A stretch of DNA of 64,000 nt from Clostridiaceae bacterium (lineage in GTDB: Bacteria; Bacillota; Clostridia; DSM-8532): positions 1 to 64,000 of the forward strand of contig JAAXZX010000036.1 in assembly GCA_012719645.1 (NCBI GenBank). The letters run 5' to 3'. Positions 39,107 to 49,000 of the stretch are shown here, piece after piece. The notes below the pieces were generated by a model, which ran no database searches, was not told the origin of the DNA, and saw only the letters and a program-made list of their open reading frames with translations. The position numbers and the translations under genes are program-made. Within the stretch, counting starts at the first letter, position 1, and every line of letters begins with the position of its first letter.

Positions 39107-40588
39107 TCAGAGTATTATGCATATCAATCCACCGCTGCCATCATTGATGATCTTCTGAAGGGTTTCCTGGAGCTTAAGCTGGGCATCTTCAGGCATCCTG
39201 AAAAGCTTGTTTTGGAGGCCTTCTGAAATCAGCTCATGGAGGGACTTGCCGAATATGTTGGATTCCCAGAGCTTCTCAGGAGCTCCCTCAAACTCCTTCA
39301 GGAGATAATTCACCAGTTCCTCCGATTGCTTTTCCGAACCAACCAGCGGAGCGATCTCGGTTTCGATATCCGCCCGTATCATATGGATGGAAGGCGCGCT
39401 TCCCCTGAGCTTGATACCGAACCGGCTTCCCTGCCTGATGATCTCCGGCGGTTCCAGGGTAAGTTCGTCAATACTGGGCGTTACAACACCGTAACCCTTG
39501 GTCCTTACTTCGGAAAGGGCGTTTGCTATCTTGGAATACTCTGCCTTTATAGCCGACAGCTCTTTCAGGACCGAGAACAGGCGCTGCTCACCATCGATCT
39601 CAAGACCGGTTTCCTCTTTTACCACCTTGTAGAAGAGCCCATCCGACGGCTTCATCTCAAGGCTTACTTCGCCCGTACCCATCCTCACGTCCTGGATGGA
39701 TGTCTTGCTCAAAAAATCATATATACTGAATTTTTCCGCAGCATCATATACGTTCTGCACTGTCGACCTGTCCTGGAACGAATCCTTTATGGCATTGATC
39801 AGCTCTTTCCTGAGCCAGTGATCATTATCCAGGGAAAGGATCCAGCCGGGAAGGTTAAAGCTGATTTCACGTACCGGGAAGTCCAGTAGTATGCCGTTCA
39901 TAATCCTGTTGATGGATTGTATGCCAAGGTTGAGGCAATCAACGGGAATGACCGGTTTGCTGTATTTCCTGCCCAGTTCTTCGGCCATTGCCCTGACTTC
40001 TGCGCTTTCGGGAGACATTGAGTTAAGCAGTATAACAAAGGGCTTCCCTGCAGCTTTGAGTTCGTTGATTACCTGTTCTTCGGCTTCTTCGTACTCATCC
40101 CTGGGGATATTGGTAAAAGATCCGTCGGCTGTTACCAGTACGCCAATGGTGGAGTGGTCGTTGATGACCTTTCTTGTGCCGATGGCAGCCGCCTCCTCAA
40201 AGGGTATGTCATAATCATACCAAGGCGTCTTTACCATTCTGGGCATTTCGTCCTCCATATGTCCGATGGCGCTCTTGACCATGTAGCCAACGCAGTCCAC
40301 GAGCCTGACCCGCATGCTCACATTTTCGTCCATGGTCACGGTGACTGCCTCATTGGGGACGAATTTGGGCTCTGTGGTCATGATCATACGCCCTGATGCG
40401 CTCTGTGGTGTCTCATCTACCGCTCTTTCCCGATCATATGGATTCTTGATATTGGGCAAGACCAGGGAGTCCATAAAACGCTTTATAAATGTTGATTTAC
40501 CGGTCCGGACCGGACCTACCACTCCTATGTATATATCGCCCTTTGTCCTTTCTGCAATATCGCTGTATATGCTGTACAAAGCTTCCAC
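39107..40588 (-). CDS. spoIVA: Stage IV sporulation protein A
   Basis: IYSDIAERTKGDIYIGVVGPVRTGKSTFIKRFMDSLVLPNI; GTG start. Confidence 0.97.
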   Translation of the reverse strand: MEALYSIYSDIAERTKGDIYIGVVGPVRTGKSTFIKRFMDSLVLPNIKNPYDRERAVDETPQSASGRMIMTTEPKFVPNEAVTVTMDENVSMRVRLVDCVGYMVKSAIGHMEDEMPRMVKTPWYDYDIPFEEAAAIGTRKVINDHSTIGVLVTADGSFTNIPRDEYEEAEEQVINELKAAGKPFVILLNSMSPESAEVRAMAEELGRKYSKPVIPVDCLNLGIQSINRIMNGILLDFPVREISFNLPGWILSLDNDHWLRKELINAIKDSFQDRSTVQNVYDAAEKFSIYDFLSKTSIQDVRMGTGEVSLEMKPSDGLFYKVVKEETGLEIDGEQRLFSVLKELSAIKAEYSKIANALSEVRTKGYGVVTPSIDELTLEPPEIIRQGSRFGIKLRGSAPSIHMIRADIETEIAPLVGSEKQSEELVNYLLKEFEGAPEKLWESNIFGKSLHELISEGLQNKLFRMPEDAQLKLQETLQKIINDGSGGLICIIL

Positions 40589-40711
40589 GGCCAATCCCCC
40601 TCTGTTAAAGCCTGAGGCACATGCAACAAAAGCATGGCCCATGGGTCAGTATAAGTATATTGGCTGTGGGTGTGAGATATGAAAAAATTATTTTTGAGTT
40701 TATCAAACCAC

Positions 40712-40758
40712 AGGAACCGTCCCCATGGTCAGAAGAGGAACCGTCCCCATGGTCAGAA
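40712..40758. repeat. Tandem direct repeat, 2 x 23 bp (aggaaccgtccccatggtcagaa)
   Basis: Identical units at 40712-40734 and 40736-40758. Confidence 0.95.
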
Positions 40759-40760
40759 AA

Positions 40761-40789
40761 AAAGCCACGGGGACTGTCCCCATGGCTTT
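40761..40789 (-). repeat. REP-like hairpin, probable gntR terminator on minus strand
   Basis: aaagccacggggactgtccccatggcttt; minus strand followed by ttttttt. Confidence 0.8.
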
Positions 40790-40794
40790 ACTTT

Positions 40795-41538
40795 TTATTT
40801 ATGATTTTCGAAAGACAGCAGGCATTTGTCGGCCCTGTACTTGGTGATGATATACTCAACGGGCTGGCCGTTCTTGGAAAAGAGTATGTTGTTCACCCTG
40901 ATCAGCGGCTGCCCGGGCTGGACCTTCAGGTAGGCCGCATCCCTCTGATCGGTATAGATAACTTCCAGCATGCTCTTGGAAGTGTTGGGAATCAGCGGAT
41001 ATTTTCCCCTCAAAATGTCGTGGGAAGGCTTTTTCAGCTTGATATCCTCGCATATTTCGGGGAAATGGTACAGGGGTATGTACGAGGTATTCAGCGAGAT
41101 AACTTCTTCACCATGATTATTTATGTAGGTAATAGCCGCAAACTCGGCTGGCATATCAGGTTTCAGCCCGAACAGTTCGGACAGGTTCTTGTCCTGTTCG
41201 CTTGATATGACTTCCATGGATACTATGTTTTTCTCAGACGGATTTGCGCTGTCCAGTATGGAATCGGTGAAACCCGTATAGTCCTTTATGTTGATATGGG
41301 TCTTCCGTGTGGATACGAAGGTTCCTTTACCTTTCTGTTTATATAAATGGCCGCTGGCAGTAAGCTCATTAATTGCCTGACGCACCGTTGGCCTGCTTAT
41401 ATCGTACATTTCGCAAAATTCCTGTTCTGAAGGGATTTTGGAGTTTTCTTTGAATTCACCTTTTTCAATTTTGTCAAGGATGAGATTCTTGAGCTGGTAA
41501 TATAACGGAACGTTGCTATACTTATTAATGTCTACCAT
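40795..41538 (-). CDS. GntR family transcriptional regulator (HutC/UTRA type)
   Basis: VPLYYQLKNLILDKIEKGEFKENSKIPSEQEFCEMYDISRPTVRQAINEL wHTH; UTRA C-terminus. Confidence 0.94.
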   Translation of the reverse strand: MVDINKYSNVPLYYQLKNLILDKIEKGEFKENSKIPSEQEFCEMYDISRPTVRQAINELTASGHLYKQKGKGTFVSTRKTHINIKDYTGFTDSILDSANPSEKNIVSMEVISSEQDKNLSELFGLKPDMPAEFAAITYINNHGEEVISLNTSYIPLYHFPEICEDIKLKKPSHDILRGKYPLIPNTSKSMLEVIYTDQRDAAYLKVQPGQPLIRVNNILFSKNGQPVEYIITKYRADKCLLSFENHK

Positions 41539-41643
41539 ACCAAAACCCTCCACATTACATTATGACGTAAAGACAATATAACATTTATTTTGGTTAGATT
41601 CAATAGTAGATAGTAATTTTTATAAAGACTTTTGTATATTTTT

Positions 41644-43074
41644 TCATGAATTGAGATCCACATGGACATCCCTGACCTGGTTGGCTTCCAGCAAGGGATA
41701 GACATATTCTTCAAGGAACTCGTCCACCTGCTGCGGGCAGCGCCCTATGAAGTTCTCCGGCTTAAGAACTCCCCTGATGTCTTCAAGTGAAAGACCGAAG
41801 GCCGGATCATTTGCGATGCGCTCGATAAGATCATTGGGCAGCCCGTCATTCTTTACCCTGCCGGCTGAGGCCATGGAATGCTGTCTGATTCTTTCGTGAA
41901 GTTCCTGCCGGTCTCCCCCTCTTTTTACAGCCTCCATCAGGATGTTCTCCGTGGCCATAAAGGGGAGCTCTTCCATGACATGCTTTTCAATGACCCTGGG
42001 GTATACCACGATACCATCGGCTATGTTCATGTATATGTTCAGAATGGAATCAACGGCGAGAAACGCTTCAGGAATGCTGATGCGACGGTTGGCCGAATCA
42101 TCCAGGGTCCTCTCGAGCCATTGTGTGGACGCGGTTATGGCAGGATTCAGCGAGTTTACGATCACGTATCTTGCCAGCGCGGAAATCCTCTCGCTGCGCA
42201 TGGGGTTTCTCTTGTACGCCATGGCCGAAGAACCGATCTGGTTCTTTTCAAATGGTTCTTCAAGTTCTTTCAGGTTCGCCAGGAGACGCATATCATTGCT
42301 GAACTTGTACGCGCTCTGGGCAATCGCACTGAGGGCATTGAGTATCCTTGAATCCTGCTTTCTTGAGTAGGTTTGGCCGGAAACCGGTATTATCTCAGGG
42401 TAACCTACCTTTTCAGCAATAAGTTTTTCCAGCTTCTTTACCTTGTCGTGATCCCCGTCAAAAAGGGCCAGAAAACTTGCCTGGGTACCTGTTGTTCCCT
42501 TGCTGCCCAAAAGGCGCAAATGGGATATTACGAAGTCCAGTTCCTCAACATCCAGCATCAGATCCTGAATCCAGAGGCAAGCCCTCTTGCCGACCGTCAC
42601 AAGTTGGGCCGGCTGGAAATGGGTATAACCCAGTGTGGGCATATTCTTATATGCCTTTGCGAAACGGCTGAGCTTCAAAATTACGGAAAGGACCTTTTCC
42701 CTGATGAGTTTCAGGGCCATGTGGAAGATGATTATATCGGTATTGTCACATACGTAACATGAAGTGGCGCCCAGGTGAATAATTCCTTTCGCCTTTTCGC
42801 ATTGGGCGCCGTATGCACGAATATGGGACATTACGTCATGACGGGTTTCTTTTTCTATCTTTTCAGCCAACTCATAGTTTATATCATCACGAAAGGCTTT
42901 CAGTTCATCGATCTGTTCCTGGGTTATATCGAGGCCAAGTTCCTTCTGGGCTTCGGCAAGGGCAATCCAGAGAGTGCGCCAGGTCCTGAACTTGGTATCG
43001 GGCGAAAAGAGTTCAAGCATCTCTTTACTGGCATATCTTGAACTGAACGGGCTTTCGTAAGAGTTCCTGGACAA
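41644..43074 (-). CDS. purB: Adenylosuccinate lyase
   Basis: GSSAMAYKRNPMRSERI signature, TSCYVCDNTD. Confidence 0.96.
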   Translation of the reverse strand: MSRNSYESPFSSRYASKEMLELFSPDTKFRTWRTLWIALAEAQKELGLDITQEQIDELKAFRDDINYELAEKIEKETRHDVMSHIRAYGAQCEKAKGIIHLGATSCYVCDNTDIIIFHMALKLIREKVLSVILKLSRFAKAYKNMPTLGYTHFQPAQLVTVGKRACLWIQDLMLDVEELDFVISHLRLLGSKGTTGTQASFLALFDGDHDKVKKLEKLIAEKVGYPEIIPVSGQTYSRKQDSRILNALSAIAQSAYKFSNDMRLLANLKELEEPFEKNQIGSSAMAYKRNPMRSERISALARYVIVNSLNPAITASTQWLERTLDDSANRRISIPEAFLAVDSILNIYMNIADGIVVYPRVIEKHVMEELPFMATENILMEAVKRGGDRQELHERIRQHSMASAGRVKNDGLPNDLIERIANDPAFGLSLEDIRGVLKPENFIGRCPQQVDEFLEEYVYPLLEANQVRDVHVDLNS

Positions 43075-43215
43075 AGCGGTACCTCCGGAAAAAACAAAAA
43101 TAAAAATACATCAGCATGACATCAGTACGTCGCTACGTCTATACATAAATATATATTAATGTGATTGCTGTGGTAGTAATTATATCTCTATTCAAAAGAA
43201 AAATCCAGTAAAAAA

Positions 43216-43243
43216 AGAGTGAATTTTTAAGTTTATTCACTCT
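43216..43243 (-). terminator. Terminator for the aminotransferase gene
   Basis: agagtgaat-10 nt-attcactct; minus strand followed by ttttttt. Confidence 0.85.
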
Positions 43244-43280
43244 GTACAAAAAAGAATGGATTATTAAGTGAAGGATGTAT

Positions 43281-44603
43281 TTATTGCAGCCGTTCAAGGG
43301 CGGCCAGTTCTACGCAGACACACAGTATTTCAATAGCCTTCTCCAGTTCTTCAAGAGGCGGATATGTTGGAGCAAGCCGTATGTTGGCATCATAGGGGTC
43401 CTTCCCGTATGGGAATGTGGCCCCAGCAGGCGTAAGGGTCACCCCTGCCTCTTTCGCAAGTTCCACAACCCGGCGGGCGCATCCCTTCATCACGTTGAGG
43501 CTGATAAAGTATCCCCCGCGCGGCTTATGCCAGGAGGCAATTCCCTTACCCTCCAGGTTCTTTTCCAGTATTCTGATTACGGTTTCAAATTTCGGCCTGA
43601 GAAACTCGGCATGCTTTCTCATGTGCTTTTTCAGGTTTTCAGGATCCTTCAGAAATCGGACATGGAGAAGCTGATTTATCTTGTCAAAGCCTATGGTCTG
43701 GATGGCGATCTGCTTTTTAAGAGCGGCAATATTTTCCGGGCTCGATGCCACCATGGCTATGCCCGCCCCCGGGAATGTTACCTTCGAAGTGGATGAGAAC
43801 ATATATGTCCTGTGGGGGTGTCCTGCTTTCTTGCATTCCCCGATCAGGTCCAGGAGCGTATCCTCGGTGTCATAAAGATGATGGAAAGGATACGCGTTGT
43901 CCCACATGATTATAAAGTCGTCGGCGGCGGTTTCCATGGCCGCCAGGCGTCTTACCGCACGGTCCGAGAAGGTTATGCCCGTGGGATTGCTGTACATGGG
44001 TATGCTCCACATTCCCTTAATGGAAGGATCCCTGGATACCAGTTCTTCAACCATGTCCATATCCGGACCTTCCTGTGTCATGGGAATGGTTATCATCTCA
44101 AAGCCGAATTGCTGGGTAATGGCAAAATGGCGGTCATATCCCGGGCTGGGGCATAAAAACTTCAGTTTGCCCTGTTTGCCCCATGGCTGCGAAAAACCGT
44201 TGAGGCCAAGGAGTAATGCTTTGCTGATAAGATCATACATAAGGTTCAGGCTTGAATTGCCGCCCACTATGATCTGGTCCTCAGAGAGGTTGAAAACAGA
44301 TGCGAAGAACCTTTTCGCTTCAATGATTCCGTCCATGGCTCCGTAATTGCGGCAATCTATTCCACTTTCGGAAATCAGGTTTTCCGCGTTTTTAAAGAGA
44401 TCCATGGAAAGATTAAGCTGGTCGCTGCCCGGCTTTCCCCTGGACATGTCCAGCTTAAGGCCCTGTTTCTTGTATTCCTCGTATTGTCTTAACAGGTACT
44501 CTTTTCTTTCAGGCAGGCTCCAAGGAGCGATCTTTTGTTCATATGCCCTCCGGACATCTATATCCGGCTGCCCGCCTGACGGCATTTCAATTACTTCTTC
44601 CAT
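43281..44603 (-). CDS. PLP-dependent aminotransferase (aspartate aminotransferase-like, AspT/PF12897 type)
   Basis: LDMSRGKPGSDQLNLSMDL, IVGGNSSLNLMYDLI, SIPMYSNPTGITFSD, FSSTSKVTFPGAG. Confidence 0.88.
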   Translation of the reverse strand: MEEVIEMPSGGQPDIDVRRAYEQKIAPWSLPERKEYLLRQYEEYKKQGLKLDMSRGKPGSDQLNLSMDLFKNAENLISESGIDCRNYGAMDGIIEAKRFFASVFNLSEDQIIVGGNSSLNLMYDLISKALLLGLNGFSQPWGKQGKLKFLCPSPGYDRHFAITQQFGFEMITIPMTQEGPDMDMVEELVSRDPSIKGMWSIPMYSNPTGITFSDRAVRRLAAMETAADDFIIMWDNAYPFHHLYDTEDTLLDLIGECKKAGHPHRTYMFSSTSKVTFPGAGIAMVASSPENIAALKKQIAIQTIGFDKINQLLHVRFLKDPENLKKHMRKHAEFLRPKFETVIRILEKNLEGKGIASWHKPRGGYFISLNVMKGCARRVVELAKEAGVTLTPAGATFPYGKDPYDANIRLAPTYPPLEELEKAIEILCVCVELAALERLQ

Positions 44604-44894
44604 TGCTATTCCTCCTGGGTGCATTCAGTATAAGCTTATGTTATATTCTATAAGAATGACCCACGATTTGCAAGTTTATTTTTCTAATATTGCAAATTTC
44701 TTTTTAAATGTTTCGCGTGAACAGCATGTATAATCTTACATTCAGCCTTAATTGGGGTTGCTGAATGTTATTGACTGCTTGATTCAGCCTGTTTTGAAAT
44801 TTTGCATGTTGTTTGGCTGCACGATTCATTACCTGGGGTTTTGACGCCACCTGTTTTATGGCAGTATTCGTGAAGGATGACAGCAGGTTAAGGT

Positions 44895-46151
44895 TTATTG
44901 AAGGATATGTACCCAGGTGTCAATAACCTGGCTGAGGTAATCGGCAAAAACCTTCATTTCTGCGCTTTCCATGGCTATCAGCGGGCTTTCTGCGATTATC
45001 CCGCTGCCCTTGTAGACAGATACCGTTCCAAGTATTGTTCCCTTTCGCACAGGAGCCTGCAGTTCAGCTATCAGTGAGACCTTTGTTGAGAGCATGTCTT
45101 CCTCCTGTATCTTAATTATGGCCTTCACATCGGAAGCTACACCAGCAGGTATGGTTTCCGCTTCGCGGGCACGCTTCACCGGAACCTGCCCCATTATGCT
45201 TCCCTTGCTGAGAAGCTTCACATACCTGTAGTTATTAAAGGCGTAATCCAGGATCTTCATGCTGCTTTGCGACCTAAGGTTCTTCGAGTCGCAGAACAGG
45301 ACAATTGATATGAGGCGAAGGTTATTCCTTGTGGCAGAGGTGACCAGGCATCTTCCGGCCAGCCCGGTATATCCTGTTTTAACGCCGTCGGCGCCCTCAT
45401 AAAGCTCAAGCATTTCATTGGTATTTGTAAGGGTTCTGCCCTCGAAATAGTACTCCCTGGTCTTTACGATCCTGTTGAAAACCGGGTTTTGCAAGGCATA
45501 GCGGGTTATTTTCGCCAGGTCGTAAGCCGTGGTATAGTGCCCTTCGGCATCCAGGCCGTGCGGATTGGAAAAACTGGTTTCATAAGCGCCTATCTCCCTG
45601 GCTTTCTCGTTCATCATCCTTACGAACTCCTGGACGCTGCCGGCACAATACTCGGCTATGGCGACAGCGGCATCGTTTCCCGAACACAGCATGAGCCCAT
45701 ATAAAAGGTCTTCCATGCGGATGTTTGAGCCTGCCCTGAGGCCCATCGTGGAGCCTCCCATACTGGCTGCCATGCCGCTAATGGGAACACGGGCATCCAG
45801 GGGACAGTTTTCGATGGCTATAATCGCTGTCATGATCTTGGTGGTGCTGGCCATGGGCCTTTTTACATAAGCGTTTTTTTCATAGAGGACGGTTCCTGTG
45901 TTAAAATCCATAACGCAGGCGGACCTGGCGTTGATTGCCGGAGCCGATACGGCCAGGACCTGCTCATTGTAAGGCGTATTAAGATATAGCGGATTTGTAT
46001 ATGTGATCATGTCCCCGGAAATATCCGATCCCGCGGGTACGGAAACCGTATCTTCCGGCACGGACCGGTGAGGCGGACTGAAAAGATATACAAAAGCCAG
46101 ATTAAGCATGAGTATGAATGCCAGCAGGTATAACAGGTCCCTTGCTTTCAA
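44895..46151 (-). CDS. D-alanyl-D-alanine carboxypeptidase (DacF/PBP5-like)
   Basis: PMASTTKIMTAIIA (SxxK), SGNDAAVAIAE (SxN), GVKTGYTG (KTG). Confidence 0.95.
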   Translation of the reverse strand: MKARDLLYLLAFILMLNLAFVYLFSPPHRSVPEDTVSVPAGSDISGDMITYTNPLYLNTPYNEQVLAVSAPAINARSACVMDFNTGTVLYEKNAYVKRPMASTTKIMTAIIAIENCPLDARVPISGMAASMGGSTMGLRAGSNIRMEDLLYGLMLCSGNDAAVAIAEYCAGSVQEFVRMMNEKAREIGAYETSFSNPHGLDAEGHYTTAYDLAKITRYALQNPVFNRIVKTREYYFEGRTLTNTNEMLELYEGADGVKTGYTGLAGRCLVTSATRNNLRLISIVLFCDSKNLRSQSSMKILDYAFNNYRYVKLLSKGSIMGQVPVKRAREAETIPAGVASDVKAIIKIQEEDMLSTKVSLIAELQAPVRKGTILGTVSVYKGSGIIAESPLIAMESAEMKVFADYLSQVIDTWVHILQ

Positions 46152-46197
46152 GACGGTATCTCCGGATATTGTTCTGCCTGTGTCATTTATATGTTTT

Positions 46198-46707
46198 TCA
46201 GGGCCTTATTACACCATCATTCTTCAATAATTCAATTATGGTCAGGACAGTGTTTGATATGTCGTTATCGGAAACCACATGGTAATCGCAGCATGCCTTG
46301 TAGATGGGCAAACGCTTTTCCATGAGTTCATGGAGGGCTTCAGGGCCGTTCTTAAGCAGAGGCCTGCATGAGCAGTCAATATTTTCCGCTATGAAATGGA
46401 CAGGTCTGTCAATAAAGACGAGGACGCCATTATTCCTCAGGGCTTTAACATTTTCATCCCTCAGCACTGCTCCTCCGCCGGTGGATATTATAGCACCCTC
46501 AAGGGAGGAAACCCGGGATATGATTTTGCTTTCCGCGTCGCGAAAACACTCCTCTCCCATTTCAAACAGCTTCGGGATAGGGCCGTATTCTTCTTCTATG
46601 AGTGTATCAGTGTCTATGAAGGGCATATTGAGTTCCTGGCTCAAACGCTTTCCAACAGACGTTTTGCCGCTTCCCATCATGCCGATTAGAACAATGTTTT
46701 GTTTCAT
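46198..46707 (-). CDS. aroK: Shikimate kinase
   Basis: NIVLIGMMGSGKTSVGKRLSQEL, FRDAESKII, ISTGGGAVL. Confidence 0.95.
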   Translation of the reverse strand: MKQNIVLIGMMGSGKTSVGKRLSQELNMPFIDTDTLIEEEYGPIPKLFEMGEECFRDAESKIISRVSSLEGAIISTGGGAVLRDENVKALRNNGVLVFIDRPVHFIAENIDCSCRPLLKNGPEALHELMEKRLPIYKACCDYHVVSDNDISNTVLTIIELLKNDGVIRP

Positions 46708-47801
46708 GTACCCCTCCTGATTCTTTCTATAGCCTTATGGATAAGGGCTTTATCGAGTTTCCTGCCCTGCCAGATCTCTTCTGAGCGCAAGGCCTGGGCT
46801 GCAAGCATATACAGCCCGTTGGCACATGGGATATTCAACTCTTCCGCATAACGTAGCAGGACGGTTTCTGCAGGGTTATATACAAGATCCATTATAAACC
46901 CCGCGCCTTCTATCTGCTCTTTTCCAAGAGGGCTCCTGGATACATCGGGGTGCATGCCCACTGGTGTGGTGTTGACCAATATATCATAGCCATGGGCCCG
47001 GAAGCCTGAAATATCCGCGCAGGATAGCCCGGGAAACTTCATCATGGCGCTGTCCGGGTCACGGGATACTATGGTTATGCCGGATGCCCCATGGTCTTCC
47101 AGGTATGCCACGACCGCCCGCGCGGCGCCTCCGCTGCCCAGTACGGCGCATATTGAACCTTCCGTTTTGACATCATACTCTTCGAAGGCCATGCCAAACC
47201 CGTCGTAATCTGTGTTGTAGCCCCTGTACCCGTCCGCGAAACATATGGTGTTGACAGCGCCTATATGGAGAGCTTCATCCGACAGGGAATCCAGGTACCC
47301 TATTATCTCCTTTTTATAAGGAATGGTTACGTTTACCCCAAGGTAACCATGGGACTTGAGGATTTCCAGAAGCTCAGGAAGATCCTCCGGTTTAACCTCA
47401 ATCAGGTCGTATTCCGCATCGATCCCAAGCTCTTTGAAAAACAGCGAATGAATCGCGGGTGACAGGCTGTGGGAGAGTTTTTCTCCAACAAGGCCGTATT
47501 TTGCCCGGCCAGATTCCGGAGCGCGGGGTATACGCTTTGACTGAAATTCCCGTGAAGCCTTCAGGATCTCGGTATAGACAGCCTTAATTGACTCCCTGTA
47601 TTCCGGATTCTTGACCTGTGACAGGATCCGGTCCAGTACCTGCTGCTCCCTTGAGGAGTCCAGTATGGCCATACCGGTCCTCCTCTTGTACTCCGCCACG
47701 TCCCGGACATGGTCCATCCGCTTCTCAAGGAGCCGGGTTATGGCTTCGTCGACCTCGTCTATTCCTTTTCTTATATCATTCAGGTTTTCTTTCGGAGGCA
47801 T
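46704..47801 (-). CDS. aroE: Chorismate mutase (AroQ) - shikimate dehydrogenase (AroE) fusion
   Basis: N-term IRKGIDEVDEAITRLLEKRMDHVRDVAEYKRRTGMAILDSSREQQVL; C-term YGLVGEKLSHSLSPAIHS, NVTIPYKKEII, NTDYDGFG. Confidence 0.92.
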   Translation of the reverse strand: MPPKENLNDIRKGIDEVDEAITRLLEKRMDHVRDVAEYKRRTGMAILDSSREQQVLDRILSQVKNPEYRESIKAVYTEILKASREFQSKRIPRAPESGRAKYGLVGEKLSHSLSPAIHSLFFKELGIDAEYDLIEVKPEDLPELLEILKSHGYLGVNVTIPYKKEIIGYLDSLSDEALHIGAVNTICFADGYRGYNTDYDGFGMAFEEYDVKTEGSICAVLGSGGAARAVVAYLEDHGASGITIVSRDPDSAMMKFPGLSCADISGFRAHGYDILVNTTPVGMHPDVSRSPLGKEQIEGAGFIMDLVYNPAETVLLRYAEELNIPCANGLYMLAAQALRSEEIWQGRKLDKALIHKAIERIRRGT

Positions 47802-47902
47802 ATTGTGAAATCCCTCCCCGTTTATGCGTCAATTAGGGTCGTGACTTATAGGCCGACCCGCGATGGGACAGGCGCAATGCGCCGGAGTTGTCACAATTCG
47901 TT

Positions 47903-49000
47903 TTACGGGCGCTGGTATCCAAACTGCGCAAGATACAGGTCGCACAGGGCTATGGCGCAGGCAGCTTCAACAACGGGCACCGCCCTGGGGACGATGCAGG
48001 TGTCATGCCTGCCCCTGATTTCAAGCACGGCATTCTCCATCTTCTTTATATCAACGGTGTCCTGTGCTTTTGCTATGGACGAAGTGGGCTTTATGGCTAC
48101 ACGAAAAACAACAGGCATACCATTGGTGATCCCGCCGTTGATGCCGCCGTTGTTGTTGGTCCTGGTGCGTACCTGTCCGCCATCCACACAGAAACTGTCA
48201 TTGGCTTCGCTTCCCCACATTTTTGTTATGGAAAAGCCTGCGCCGAATTCCACACCCTTGACCGCAGGAATGGAAAACATGATGGAAGAAAGCTTCCCTT
48301 CCACATTGCTGAAATATGGCGTGCCAATACCGGCGGGAATACCAATTACGGCGGTTTCAATTATGCCTCCCACTGAATCCAGGTCCCTTCGGGCCTCATC
48401 TATCAGCTGAAGGTACTCCTCAGCGCAGGAAGCGTCATTTACGGGAAGCTCCATTTTTCTGAGATTATCAAGCTGCTCCCTGGTGATGCCGGTCATATCA
48501 AAGGCCACGTCGTTTACATCGCCTATGCTGAAAATATGGCTTCCTATATATATCCCCTTTTCTTCAAGGAACTGGCGGGCAAGGGCGCCTGCGAAAACCA
48601 GCGGCGCAGTAAGCCTGGCGGAGAAATGCCCGCCTCCCCTGTAATCGTTGTATCCCCCAAAACGGACATATCCTGTATAATCAGCATGACCGGGTCTTGC
48701 CAGGCGGCTTATTTCTTCATAATCCCGGGACCTGGTGTCGGTGTTGCGGATCAGTCCGCATATGGGCGCGCCCGTGGTCCTGCCCTCGTACATGCCGCTC
48801 AGGATTTCCACCTCATCGGATTCCTTCCTTTTCGTTGAGTATGCCGCAGACTTCGGCATTCTTCTTTCCATCTCGGAGTTTATTTTCTCAAAATCCACAG
48901 CCATTCCTGGCGGAAAGCCGTCCACAACCACACCGACAGCGGGACCGTGGGATTCGCCGAAAAGCGATATTTTTAATCTTTCACCCCATATGCTGCTCAT
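47903..49000 (-). CDS. aroC: Chorismate synthase
   Basis: WGERLKISLFGESHGPAVGVVVDGFPPG, RPGHADYTGYVRFGGYNDYRGGGHFSARLT. Confidence 0.97.
   Translation of the reverse strand: MSSIWGERLKISLFGESHGPAVGVVVDGFPPGMAVDFEKINSEMERRMPKSAAYSTKRKESDEVEILSGMYEGRTTGAPICGLIRNTDTRSRDYEEISRLARPGHADYTGYVRFGGYNDYRGGGHFSARLTAPLVFAGALARQFLEEKGIYIGSHIFSIGDVNDVAFDMTGITREQLDNLRKMELPVNDASCAEEYLQLIDEARRDLDSVGGIIETAVIGIPAGIGTPYFSNVEGKLSSIMFSIPAVKGVEFGAGFSITKMWGSEANDSFCVDGGQVRTRTNNNGGINGGITNGMPVVFRVAIKPTSSIAKAQDTVDIKKMENAVLEIRGRHDTCIVPRAVPVVEAACAIALCDLYLAQFGYQRP

Noticed and set aside
40712-40789. CRISPR array
   Set aside because: Only two direct units with a 1-nt gap, no spacers and no cas genes.
41545-41600. GntR autoregulatory operator between gntR and purB
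   Set aside because: Only imperfect symmetry (tacgtcataatgta); not convincing without comparative data.
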